DNA of 64,000 nucleotides, taken from Bacteroidota bacterium (GTDB lineage: Bacteria > Bacteroidota > Bacteroidia > Palsa-948). Below the pieces are notes generated by a model. It did not search any database. It saw nothing but the letters and a program-made list of their open reading frames with translations, and had not been told where the DNA came from. The position numbers were made by a program, and so were the translations under genes. Location: positions 62,001-126,000 of the forward strand of contig JACRAM010000071.1 in NCBI GenBank assembly GCA_016213405.1. Direction: 5' to 3'. Positions 1 through 8,300 of this stretch are shown here, one piece after another (positions within the stretch are counted from its first letter, which is position 1; each line of letters opens with the position of its first letter).

Positions 1-304
1 TTCTGATGAATTGCCAAGCCCGATTGCGATTATCGGAATTCCAGCAGGACTTTCTTTACAACCTTGGCAGTTAAAAGAAATGCAGGAGAAAAAAATGTTT
101 GACTACTATGAAGTAATCGGAAGCAACCTCATCCTCTACTACCGCGGAATGGGTCCGAAAGAAGAAAAGGTGATCAACCTTGATCTGAAAGCGGATATCC
201 CTGGCGAGTATGAAGCCCCTGCATCCTCTGCTTATCTCTATTACACCAATGAATACAAAACATGGGATGCCGGTGGCAAGGTAGTTGTTAAAAAGCAAGC
301 ATAA
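1..304 (+). CDS. Alpha-2-macroglobulin-like protein, C-terminal end (partial)
   Basis: The reading frame is already open at the window edge, so only about the last 100 residues are present. They read as the C-terminal receptor-binding-like beta domain of bacterial alpha-2-macroglobulin family proteins: a 'YYRGMGPKEE' strand followed by 'LDLKADIPGEYEAPASSAYL' and a final 'YTNEYKTW'. Family members are large secreted or lipid-anchored protease traps, usually well over 1500 residues, but the thioester and bait regions lie outside this window. The family call rests on motif recall from a short stretch. The gene ends at TAA 302-304 and is followed by a palindromic repeat at 314-409. Confidence 0.6.
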   Translation, partial: SDELPSPIAIIGIPAGLSLQPWQLKEMQEKKMFDYYEVIGSNLILYYRGMGPKEEKVINLDLKADIPGEYEAPASSAYLYYTNEYKTWDAGGKVVVKKQA

Positions 305-313
305 GAAACCAAA

Positions 314-409
314 CCCCAACCCTGAAGGGAGTAAATACAAACTCCCTTTAGGAAATGGGAAAAAATAAAAAAACAATGAAAACACTTTTTTCTCCCTTTA
401 GGGTCGGGG
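314..409. repeat. Fold-back palindromic repeat (CCC-rich family)
   Basis: The arm CCCCAACCCTGAAGGGAG at 314-331 matches the reverse complement of CTCCCTTTAGGGTCGGGG at 392-409 at 16 of 18 positions. A further partial copy lies at 341-359. The arms belong to the same CCC/GGG-rich dispersed family seen at 16015, 22070, 50352 and 54662. The right arm is inside the signal-peptide codons of the gene starting at 376. Confidence 0.6.
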
Positions 410-894
410 CAAAACTTCTTCTCACCGCACTCGCACTTCCTATAGGAATCTTTGCACAGGGACCAAACACGAACATTAATCCGCCTCCGCAAATACAAAA
501 TGTAAATTATATTAATCTAATTGATGAAAACAATAATTCACTCGGAAATGCTTCCGGAAAAATAAATGATGACATAAATCCAATTCAAACAAATATTGCG
601 ATTCAACAACAGGCAAATCCTCCAGCGCAGGTTCAGCAACAATCATCAGGAAGTATATTCGGTTCTGAAGACAATAATCAGTCAAAAACTACCGGATGCA
701 ATGACTGTGATGCGGTAAAGCAAGCTATTAAAGCGTCTCACGCTTCATCTGGCGGGAATTACCACAAAAAATCTTTCGGCATGAAGCGATGGTCAAGGAC
801 TTTTTCGGGAAAGATGAACATGAAAATGAAAAAAATGTTCACGAAAAAGTACAAAGCGAAAACTTCTTACGCTCTCTGCTTCAATTGGCATTAA
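376..894 (+). CDS. Hypothetical secreted protein with Asn/Gln-rich middle and basic tail
   Basis: The start is placed at ATG 376 because it opens a clean signal peptide: MKTLFSPFRVGAK, a hydrophobic LLLTALALPIGIFA core, then AQ. An upstream in-frame ATG at 355 would only add a charged prefix. The mature protein, about 145 residues, has an Asn/Gln-rich low-complexity middle, a Cys pair in 'GCNDCDAV', and a strongly basic Lys/Met tail. I recognise no family. The codons for SPFRVG in the signal peptide are one arm of the palindromic repeat at 314-409, so the present N-terminus may have been reshaped by that element. A T9SS sorting domain is not visible. Confidence 0.55.
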   Translation: MKTLFSPFRVGAKLLLTALALPIGIFAQGPNTNINPPPQIQNVNYINLIDENNNSLGNASGKINDDINPIQTNIAIQQQANPPAQVQQQSSGSIFGSEDNNQSKTTGCNDCDAVKQAIKASHASSGGNYHKKSFGMKRWSRTFSGKMNMKMKKMFTKKYKAKTSYALCFNWH

Positions 895-1013
895 CATTGG
901 CTCGTTGATAAATCTGACCACACCTTAGACCAAACGCCTGTTTATTTCGTCTAACATTGTAGATTAAACGTCCAATAAGCAAACTATTTAGGGCTGAGAG
1001 TCGTTAAGAGTAT

Positions 1014-2534
1014 ATGAAGCGATGCGTATATATATGTATAACCGCGGCTGGAATGTTTCTTTCAGAGATTTCTTCCGCCCAATCTGACCCAATTTCAAAA
1101 GACAGTTCCGCAATAATTTTTGCGGATGATCCAATCGCTTCCATGCTGGATAGCTTGTCGCGCGTGATGTATTTTGACAAATCAACGCTTGAGATAACTC
1201 CGAACAAATATCATTTCCCGATTGATTCTGTTCCTAATTATTCTGATTCGATTTACGCCATGCGCCTTGCGAAACTGGATGCTGAATCTCCGTTTGATCT
1301 GATTTATAACAACGCAGTGAGAAGTTACATTGAACTCTACGCGGTTAGAAAACGAGCCATGGTATCGCGCATGCTGGGAATGTCAAAAATGTATTTTCCT
1401 ATCATTGAAGAAATTCTTGACAGGAAAAAAATTCCGCTTGAGCTGAAATATCTTGCCATTGTTGAATCCGCCTTAAACCCCATGGCGCGCTCACGCGCTG
1501 GGGCAGTGGGCTTGTGGCAATTCATGTACGGAACAGGAAAAATGCAGGGATTGAAAATTTCTTCTTACTTAGATGAACGTTCTGATCCTTACAAATCCAC
1601 AGAAGCTGCCTGCGACTATTTACAATTTCTCTATGATATGTTTGGCGACTGGCAGATGGTACTTGCTGCCTACAATGGCGGACCCGGCACCGTGAGTAAA
1701 GCCATCAGACGCTCGGGCGGAAAAACAACGTATTGGGAAATCCGACCTTATCTTCCTAGAGAAACACAGGGATATGTTCCCGCTTTCATTGCGGTGAATT
1801 ATGTGATGACGCACTGGGAAGAACATAATTTATATCCCGCTGTTCCGAAAATTACGTATGCGGATATTGACACCGTAAATATTAAGGAAGAACTTTCTTT
1901 CCAGCAGATCGCAAAAGTGCTGAACATGTCGGTGGATGAAATCCGGTATTTAAATCCCTGCTACAAGCGCGGAACTGTTCCGCACTCAGAAGATAATTGT
2001 TACTCGCTTTGTCTTCCTACAGAAAAGATCGGAAGTTTCATTGCCAACGAAGCGGAAATATATGAATACGCAAAAAAAGATTCCATGATGCAGACGCTTG
2101 CCGTTCAGGAAATCGCAAAGATTCACACAGTACGAAAAGGAGAAACCCTCAGCAAAGTCGCGAAAAGATACGGATGCACTCCTGAAGATGTCAAAGCATG
2201 GAACCGGTTGAAGAGTGCGAAACTTCACACAGGGCAAAAACTTACGGTGTATATTCCGGTGAAAGGAAATTCCGTTACGGCTTCTTCCAAAACAAATACG
2301 GCTGCTGATACTTCATCGGTTGTAAAAGTTAAACAGGAAGTTTCTGCCGACACCGCCAAAACATCTCTTCCCTCCAATGCTAAATTCAAATATGTGGTTG
2401 TTCAGAAAGGCGATTCGCTCTGGAGCATCGCGCAGGAAAACGGAGTAACGATTGAACAACTCAAGCAGTGGAATAATCTCGAAGGCGGAAAAATTATGCC
2501 GGGGCAAAAAATAAAAATCCTTATCACAGGATAA
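1014..2534 (+). CDS. MltD-like membrane-bound lytic murein transglycosylase with two LysM domains
   Basis: A 506-residue protein that cleaves peptidoglycan glycan strands to give 1,6-anhydro-muropeptides. A signal peptide (residues about 1-22) precedes a family 1 transglycosylase/SLT domain at about 110-270. The catalytic Glu is in 'AIVESALNP', followed by 'GAVGLWQFM' and 'LAAYNGGPG', the family landmarks. A linker region 'NPCYKRGTVP' resembles the MltD middle domain. Two LysM peptidoglycan-binding modules follow: 'HTVRKGETLSKVAKRYG' near residue 370 and 'VVQKGDSLWSIAQENG' near 465. Length and order fit MltD. It appears monocistronic. The start at ATG 1014 is the only one giving a full signal sequence. 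Confidence 0.93.
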   Translation: MKRCVYICITAAGMFLSEISSAQSDPISKDSSAIIFADDPIASMLDSLSRVMYFDKSTLEITPNKYHFPIDSVPNYSDSIYAMRLAKLDAESPFDLIYNNAVRSYIELYAVRKRAMVSRMLGMSKMYFPIIEEILDRKKIPLELKYLAIVESALNPMARSRAGAVGLWQFMYGTGKMQGLKISSYLDERSDPYKSTEAACDYLQFLYDMFGDWQMVLAAYNGGPGTVSKAIRRSGGKTTYWEIRPYLPRETQGYVPAFIAVNYVMTHWEEHNLYPAVPKITYADIDTVNIKEELSFQQIAKVLNMSVDEIRYLNPCYKRGTVPHSEDNCYSLCLPTEKIGSFIANEAEIYEYAKKDSMMQTLAVQEIAKIHTVRKGETLSKVAKRYGCTPEDVKAWNRLKSAKLHTGQKLTVYIPVKGNSVTASSKTNTAADTSSVVKVKQEVSADTAKTSLPSNAKFKYVVVQKGDSLWSIAQENGVTIEQLKQWNNLEGGKIMPGQKIKILITG

Positions 2535-2662
2535 TCCGCTAAGTCAAAAGTTACAGGCAAATAATTCAAAAGAAAATTCCAGAAAATACTTTTTTAACTT
2601 TTAAATTTATTTTCTTGTGTTCGTTTCTTCTTGAAAAGATTTCACAAAGTTTCTCTGATTTT

Positions 2663-2694
2663 TTTGTTACTGTGTCAAAGAATAAATATTTTTG
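2663..2694 (+). promoter_or_regulatory. Bacteroidota-type promoter for the DHS-like gene
   Basis: A -33 TTTG (2663-2666), 20 nt, then a -7 TATTTTTG (2687-2694) match the Bacteroidota consensus TTTG-N19-21-TAnnTTTG. The box ends 30 nt before ATG 2725. Confidence 0.6.
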
Positions 2695-2724
2695 CTGAAT
2701 TAATTTTTGAAAAATAATTTCGCA

Positions 2725-3750
2725 ATGAGCACAACAACAAAATCTTCTGTAGAAACGCTGGTGGCTAAGCCAAGCAAGACAAAAAATTCCATTTCTTCTT
2801 TCATTGAAACTCATTACCGCCATTTTAATGCTGCAACCGTAGTGGATGCATCCAAAGCATACAAAGCACACATGAATGAAGGCGGCAAGATGATGATTAC
2901 GCTTGCCGGAGCGATGAGCACTGCCGAACTCGGAGTTTCTCTTGCTGAAATGATTCGCAACAATATGGTTCAGATTATTTCCTGCACAGGCGCGAATCTG
3001 GAAGAAGATGTTTTCAATTTAGTTGCTCATGATCACTACAAACGCATTCCGAACTACCGCGATCTAAGTCCGCAGGATGAATGGAAACTTTTTGAAAAAG
3101 GTTTTAACCGTGTTACCGATACCTGCATCCCGGAAGAAGAAGCCATGCGAAGAATTGAGCGCAAACTGATCACACTCTGGAAAAAAGCGCAGGAGAAAGG
3201 AGAACGATATTTGCCGCACGAATATTTTTACCAGTTGCTCTTGAGCGGTGAACTTGTGCCCTTGTACCAGATTGATCCGAAAGATTCATGGCTGCTTGCT
3301 GCTGCTGAAAAAAATCTTCCGATTGTTTGTCCCGGCTGGGAAGATTCCACGCTCGGAAATGTTTTTGCATCCTATTGCCTGGCTGGCGACCTTAAACCCA
3401 CCATCGTGAAATCAGGAATTGAATACATGATGCTGCTTGCCGACTGGTATCCGAAAAACTGCGGAGGAAAAGGAGTTGGGTTTTATCAGATTGGCGGAGG
3501 CATTGCCGGAGATTTTCCGATTTGCGTGGTGCCCATGCTCATTCAGGACATGAAAATAAAAAACACTCCGTTCTGGTCTTACTTCTGCCAGATCTCTGAT
3601 TCAACAACGAGCTACGGTTCGTATTCAGGCGCGGTGCCGAATGAAAAGATCACCTGGGGCAAATTAAATCCTGACACCCCGCGTTTTGTGATTGAATCAG
3701 ATGCAAGCATTGTGGCTCCGCTGATGTTTGCTTACATTCTTGGCTGGTAA
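2725..3750 (+). CDS. Deoxyhypusine synthase family protein
   Basis: A 341-residue NAD-dependent spermidine-handling enzyme family. The N-terminal half has 'MMITLAGAMSTAELG' and 'MVQIISCTGANLEED', the Rossmann-like NAD-site stretches of deoxyhypusine synthase. The C-terminal 'EKITWGKLNPD' carries the lysine equivalent to the one that holds the aminobutyl intermediate, followed by 'FVIESDASIVAPL'. Most bacteria have no eIF5A, so such homologues are usually assigned to polyamine exchange (homospermidine-type reactions) rather than hypusination. Which reaction applies here is inference. ATG 2725 is chosen over an in-frame TTG at 2707 because it fits the promoter spacing and lacks extra hydrophobic residues. 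Confidence 0.88.
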   Translation: MSTTTKSSVETLVAKPSKTKNSISSFIETHYRHFNAATVVDASKAYKAHMNEGGKMMITLAGAMSTAELGVSLAEMIRNNMVQIISCTGANLEEDVFNLVAHDHYKRIPNYRDLSPQDEWKLFEKGFNRVTDTCIPEEEAMRRIERKLITLWKKAQEKGERYLPHEYFYQLLLSGELVPLYQIDPKDSWLLAAAEKNLPIVCPGWEDSTLGNVFASYCLAGDLKPTIVKSGIEYMMLLADWYPKNCGGKGVGFYQIGGGIAGDFPICVVPMLIQDMKIKNTPFWSYFCQISDSTTSYGSYSGAVPNEKITWGKLNPDTPRFVIESDASIVAPLMFAYILGW

Positions 3751-3812
3751 TTTTCTTTGGAAATATTCTTATCTCGTTTTCGTTCCAGTTATACGATTTA
3801 CCGAATTGTATT

Positions 3813-3931
3813 AGGACTTACGCAAAAAATAAAATTCATGCCACTAAAGCACAAAGACACTAAAAATGCATCCCGATTTATAGGGAAACTTTTGTGTTTT
3901 AGTGTTTTAGTGGCAAAGCTGCGTAAGTCTT
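3813..3931. mobile_element. MITE-like inverted-repeat element
   Basis: Terminal inverted repeats AGGACTTACGCA (3813-3824) and TGCGTAAGTCTT (3920-3931) match at 11 of 12 positions. Inner arms GCCACTAAAGCACAAAG (from 3840) and TTTTAGTGTTTTAGTGGC (ending 3914) continue the fold-back. About 119 bp with no transposase. The right end runs into the lipoprotein reading frame. Confidence 0.65.
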
Positions 3932-4242
3932 ATATATATTTCTTTTTTATTCTTTCACTATTTGTTGGGATTTCTTCCTGCAAGATCAAGAGGAAAGAAT
4001 ACATTGAGCGGCACGGGCTTCATTCCGATAAAAAGCCAAGTGAAATGGCAAAGGAAATAGGCGCTCTTTCGAAGAAGCAGCAAAAAGCGTACAGGAAGCA
4101 ACTGCGGAAAACCGATAAAGCCATCAGGAAAAGAAACAAAGAGAAACTGAAAAACATTGTTCCGAAAATTAAAACTAAAAAAGTGCGCGGCACCACAGAA
4201 AAAAGCGATACGCCTAAGACAAAAGAAATTATAATAAAATAA
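3910..4242 (+). CDS. Small basic lipoprotein of unknown function
   Basis: From GTG 3910 the product is 110 residues with a textbook lipoprotein signal: n-region MAKLRK, hydrophobic 'SYIYFFFILSLFVG', lipobox ISSC, then a Lys/Arg-rich mature chain ('KKQQKAYRKQLRKTDKAIRK'). The frame stays open upstream to 3757 (with an ATG at 3838), but those codons encode the MITE-like repeat and would bury the signal peptide. The GTG and the positive n-region themselves lie in the right end of that element. The mature part resembles no family I know. Highly basic small lipoproteins recur in this window (compare the repeat protein at 29175). Confidence 0.55.
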   Translation: MAKLRKSYIYFFFILSLFVGISSCKIKRKEYIERHGLHSDKKPSEMAKEIGALSKKQQKAYRKQLRKTDKAIRKRNKEKLKNIVPKIKTKKVRGTTEKSDTPKTKEIIIK

Positions 4243-4258
4243 AGGCGGGAACTATAAT

Positions 4259-4475
4259 TACACCGTTTGGAACGGTATTGCTTCCGTTACGAACTGTATT
4301 GCCTTCGTTACGAACCATATTTGCACCGTTATGATTCGTATTTACTCCGTTATGATTCCAACCCTTTCCGTTATGGTTCCAGACCTTGTAGAGATGATTC
4401 CAAACCTTGCCTTTATGGTTCCAAACCTTGAGGTTACCGTTCCAAACCTTGCAGTTATGGTTCCAAAAACATCAT
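4259..4475. repeat. Tandem array, 10 units, exact 21-bp period
   Basis: A GTT-type anchor (GTTTGGAAC, GTTACGAAC, GTTATGATTCC, GTTATGGTTCC and variants) recurs at 4265, 4286, 4307, 4328, 4349, 4370, 4391, 4412, 4433 and 4454, always 21 bp apart with no indel. The sequence drifts from a GTTnnnAAC palindrome at the left to GTTATGGTTCCAAACCTT at the right. One frame on each strand stays open through all units (heptads like VMVPNLE on +, VWNHNGK on -), but no good start codon precedes either. The array fills the gap between two convergent genes. Confidence 0.85.
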
Positions 4476-4482
4476 TATCTGT

Positions 4483-5055
4483 CTAAAAAGCTGGTTTATT
4501 AGCATCTGCTTGCTGTTTTATGGCAATCAATTGCTTGATTCTTTCCGTTACAATCGTATCCATGAGTTCGGGGGTTATCTGCGCGAGGTCAAATCGCTCC
4601 TCGGTTTTCTTAACCGATGTATCTACTATTTGGGAACTGTGACTGTGTTGAATGAATTCGGTGAACACACACACCTTTTGAAGGGAGTAATTGCCCAGCA
4701 CGGTAAGAATAAAACAAAATCCACCTGCCATCTCACCGGCAGAGAGGTAATAGTTTTCGTAATCCTTATAAAGCATCTGGGTTTTATCATCTAATGCGGG
4801 CGGCACATCGAATCCCTCTATATGCGACATATCCGTACTTTGCTTTCTTCTGTGTTTGAGATCCACTGCCAGCGTGCCTCGTTTGCGCAGGGTGCCAAGA
4901 ATTTTTATCATGGCGGGATGAATGATTTCATGCAGCGATTTTTTGAAAGCGGCAATAAACTCCTTTTGCGTGTGCCACAACTGCTGATTCGCCTGCAGTT
5001 TGTTTTTTTCCTGCTCGTCAAATGAGTGGAGGAATTTGTCTAATTCGTTTGCCAT
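4483..5055 (-). CDS. Hypothetical protein adjoining the 21-bp array
   Basis: A 190-residue soluble protein beginning MANELDKFLHSF. The first third is helical and charged, with 'HTQKEFIAAFKKSLHEII'. The middle has a hydrophobic 'GEMAGGFCFILTVLGNY'. The end is helical ('TERIKQLIAIKQQ'). I recognise no family. The ATG at 5055 is chosen because a -7 box (TATCTTTG, minus strand 5087-5080) overlaps the in-frame TTG at 5082, which would make the longer form untranscribed. The stop codon is 9 nt from the 21-bp tandem array, which would be its 3' untranslated region. Confidence 0.6.
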   Translation of the reverse strand: MANELDKFLHSFDEQEKNKLQANQQLWHTQKEFIAAFKKSLHEIIHPAMIKILGTLRKRGTLAVDLKHRRKQSTDMSHIEGFDVPPALDDKTQMLYKDYENYYLSAGEMAGGFCFILTVLGNYSLQKVCVFTEFIQHSHSSQIVDTSVKKTEERFDLAQITPELMDTIVTERIKQLIAIKQQADANKPAF

Positions 5056-5079
5056 CTGAAATGGTTTTTGTCTTTGAAT

Positions 5080-5087
5080 CAAAGATA
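5080..5087 (-). promoter_or_regulatory. -7 box for the hypothetical gene at 4483-5055
   Basis: TATCTTTG on the minus strand matches TAnnTTTG exactly. It lies 24 nt upstream of ATG 5055 and fixes that start. Confidence 0.55.
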
Positions 5088-5105
5088 CAAACTATTGGGT
5101 TCTAC

Positions 5106-5199
5106 TATCTACGAATACGAATCAAAAACGAATTCACGAATCAAAAAACTAATCCTTCCTATTTATTCGTACATTCGTAAAAATTCGTATTCGCAGATA
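5106..5199. repeat. Inverted repeat with CGAATACGAAT termini
   Basis: TATCTACGAATACGAAT (5106-5122) is matched at 16 of 17 positions by the reverse complement of 5183-5199. The inside repeats ACGAAT/ATTCGT words. It sits between the divergent genes at 5055 and 5330 and looks like a small non-coding dispersed element. Confidence 0.6.
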
Positions 5200-5266
5200 A
5201 CTTTAGTATAGAGTCCTTTCCACATTAAAAAGTTAATAAAAATGAATACTGCATGCAACCATCTAT

Positions 5267-5274
5267 TACCTTTG
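5267..5274 (+). promoter_or_regulatory. Candidate -7 box for the SprB-repeat gene
   Basis: TACCTTTG matches TAnnTTTG. It would give a leader of roughly 50 nt to the TTG start at 5330. No clear -33 element was seen. Confidence 0.4.
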
Positions 5275-5329
5275 TAACATCTTTACCATAGTAACGTACA
5301 ACCTCATCCATTCAATAAATACTGCGGAC

Positions 5330-8300
5330 TTGAAAAGAATAGTTTTACTCCTTGTTTTTTCTCTCTCATTTATTTATGGCGCATCTGCCGGTGAGCGCTT
5401 TTGGGTAGCCGGTTCGGGGAATTGGAATGATGCAAAACACTGGTCAGAAAAAAGCGGAGGAATTCCAGGAGCATCTCTTCCCACATCAACAGATGATGTA
5501 ACCTTTGATGGCAACTCTTTTACTAATGAGGGAGAAATTGTATTGGTAGAAAAATCTGTAGAATGCCGCGACCTATACCTTCTCAATGGAATTATTAATT
5601 GCAACAATCAGGTTATTTCATGCCGCTCTGTTTTCCGAACAAAAAACAAGAGCGCGCTGATTATTGGTTTTTCTAAGATTATTGTGAAAGAAGGATGGAA
5701 GTTTATAGAGTTCCCTCTCAAAAATGAGCAGTCCTTTCGCCTTGATAATATCTCCCTTCCTTTTGCTGCAACTACCACCGTAACATGTGTTAGCGGTACG
5801 TATACTCTTACTCTTGTTATCAGCGGCACCGATATATCTTGTAATGGCGGTTGCGATGGAACTGCCACTGTTTCGGTATCGGGTGGAGTTCCTCCTTACA
5901 GTTATTTATGGACACCCAGCGGACAAACTACAACCACTGCCACGGGTTTATGTGTAGGAACAAAAACGATAGAAGTATGGGACAGTAATATGCCACTGCA
6001 GAATTATTGCACCGGCTCCATTGCTCTGACAGAACCTGCTTCATTACTTATAGGTATCAGTCCTCCCTCTCCTACTACTTCCTGTTTTGGACTGTGTGAT
6101 GGTTCGGCTACAGCAAATCCTTCCGGAGGAACAGCGCCTTATACTTACCTCTGGTGCAATGGGCAAACCACAGCAACTGCTACTGGACTATGCGTAGGTT
6201 CTTGTACAGTACTTGTTACCGATGCCAACGGGTGCACTAAAACAAAACTGGCTACTGTGGGGCAGCCGCCTCTGTTAGTAGCAAACGGTACATCCACAAA
6301 TGTTACTTGCTTTGGCTTGTGCAACGGCAGCGCCTGTGTTGCGCCAACAGGAGGAAATCCTCCGTATACCTATTCATGGAGCAACGGTGCAACTACTTCG
6401 TGCATCACAGGGCTTTGCGCTCCTTTATCATTAACCTGCACGGTAACAGATACAGAAACCTGCACCGCCACTTATACTACTTCCATTACCCAGCCCCCTG
6501 CACTTACTGTTACTGTTACAGGCACCAATCTTTTATGCAACGGAGTTTGCACGGGCTCGGTAACTGCCACTGCATCGGGCGGCACTCCTGCTTACACGTA
6601 TTCATGGATGCCGGGAGGGTACACTACTTCTGCTGTTACAGGGTTGTGCGCTAGCAATTACACACTCACACTGACTGATGCAAACGGATGTACACTGACA
6701 AATACCATTGCCATTACTCAGCCCGCTGCGCTTACAGTTGCGCCCACCGGAACAAACATTAATTGTTTCGGGCAATGTACAGGAACTGTAAACGCCAATG
6801 CATCGGGCGGAACTTCTCCCTACACTTATTTATGGAATCCAAGTTTGTGTACCACTTCTTCCTGCACGGGTTTGTGCGCAGGAACTTATACAGTAAATGT
6901 AACGGATGCGAACGGGTGCACTAAATCAGGAACCGTTACTATTACCGAACCGCCATTGCTCACCGTTACTGCTACGGCAACAAATGTTACCTGCAACGGG
7001 TTGTGTAACGGAAGCGTTACCGCTACGGCAAGCGGAGGAACACCTGCTTATACTTATGCATGGTCTCCCGGTGGATGCACAACATCTGCCTGCGCGGGTT
7101 TATGCGCGCAAAATTACACCATCACTGTTACCGATTCAAAAGGATGCACTGCCACAGCTACTGTTGCTATCACGGAACCTCTGCCACTGCTTCCAAATTT
7201 ATCTATGACTCCGGCAACCTGCAACGGAATTTGTGACGGAACTGTTACTTCATCGGCTTCAGGCGGCACCACTCCTTATACTTATTTATGGATGACGGGA
7301 GGATACACCACTTCTACAGTCACCGGACTTTGCACGGGCACTAAAACACTAACTCTTACGGATGCAAACGGCTGTTCTAGTACAGCCACAATAACAGTAA
7401 CTCAGCCCGGAACATTGAGCGCGTCTATTTCTTCCGCAACTCCTAATCCGCTTAACTGCAATGGCGATTGCAATGGAACAGCCGTTGTATCTGTACTCGG
7501 AGGAACTGCACCCTATTCCTATCTATGGAACACCGGTCCTACCGCCACCACTGCTTCCATTTCCGGGCTCTGCGCAGGAAGTTATTCAGTAACTGTAACA
7601 GATACCAATGGATGCACGGCAAGCGCCAGTGTATTTTTTATTCAACCTACTCCTTTAATAGTTATTGTTAATGCTACTGACCCTACCTGCAATGGCGCCA
7701 CCAACGGTTCGCTATGTGCAATTGCAGGGGGAGGAACTCCGGGCTATACTTTTTTATGGCAGCCGGGCAGCCAAACCACTTCATGCATTGCCGGGCTTGG
7801 TGCAGGAACTTACACCTTAACAGTAACCGATAGCAAGGGATGTACTTTCACAAACACATATACATTAGTAGCGCCATTACCTTTAACCGCAAATGCTGTT
7901 GTAGTAGATAGTGTTTCATGTGCCGGACTATGTGATGGCTCTGCCACTTCATCTCCATCGGGAGGAACTTCTCCTTACACATTTTTATGGTCAAACGGAC
8001 AAACAACCAGCGCTGCCACCGGATTATGCGCAGGAAATGTAACTGTTACGATAACGGATGCAAACGGATGTACGAATATTAACGTTATCAATATTTTTCA
8101 ACCAACAGTTCTTTCTTCTTCCATAGGTTCTACCACATCAAGTTGTACGTTATGCACCGGCACTGCGACTGTATCAACATTGGGAGGCACTTCTCCCTAT
8201 ACATTTTTGTGGTGTGACGGGCAAACAACTTCTGCGGCTATCGGATTATGCATAGGCACTTGCAGTGTCACGGTGACGGATGCCAATGGGTGTACCAATA

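Noticed and set aside
4259-4475. CRISPR array
   Set aside because: Units are 21 bp with drifting sequence throughout. There is no conserved repeat with unique spacers of about 30 bp and no cas genes. The same applies to 31167-31355.
6307-6654. Alternative-frame ORFs within the SprB-repeat gene (also near 6906, 7468, 8845, 11322, 11526)
   Set aside because: They arise from the repeated codon pattern and have no start context or conserved features.
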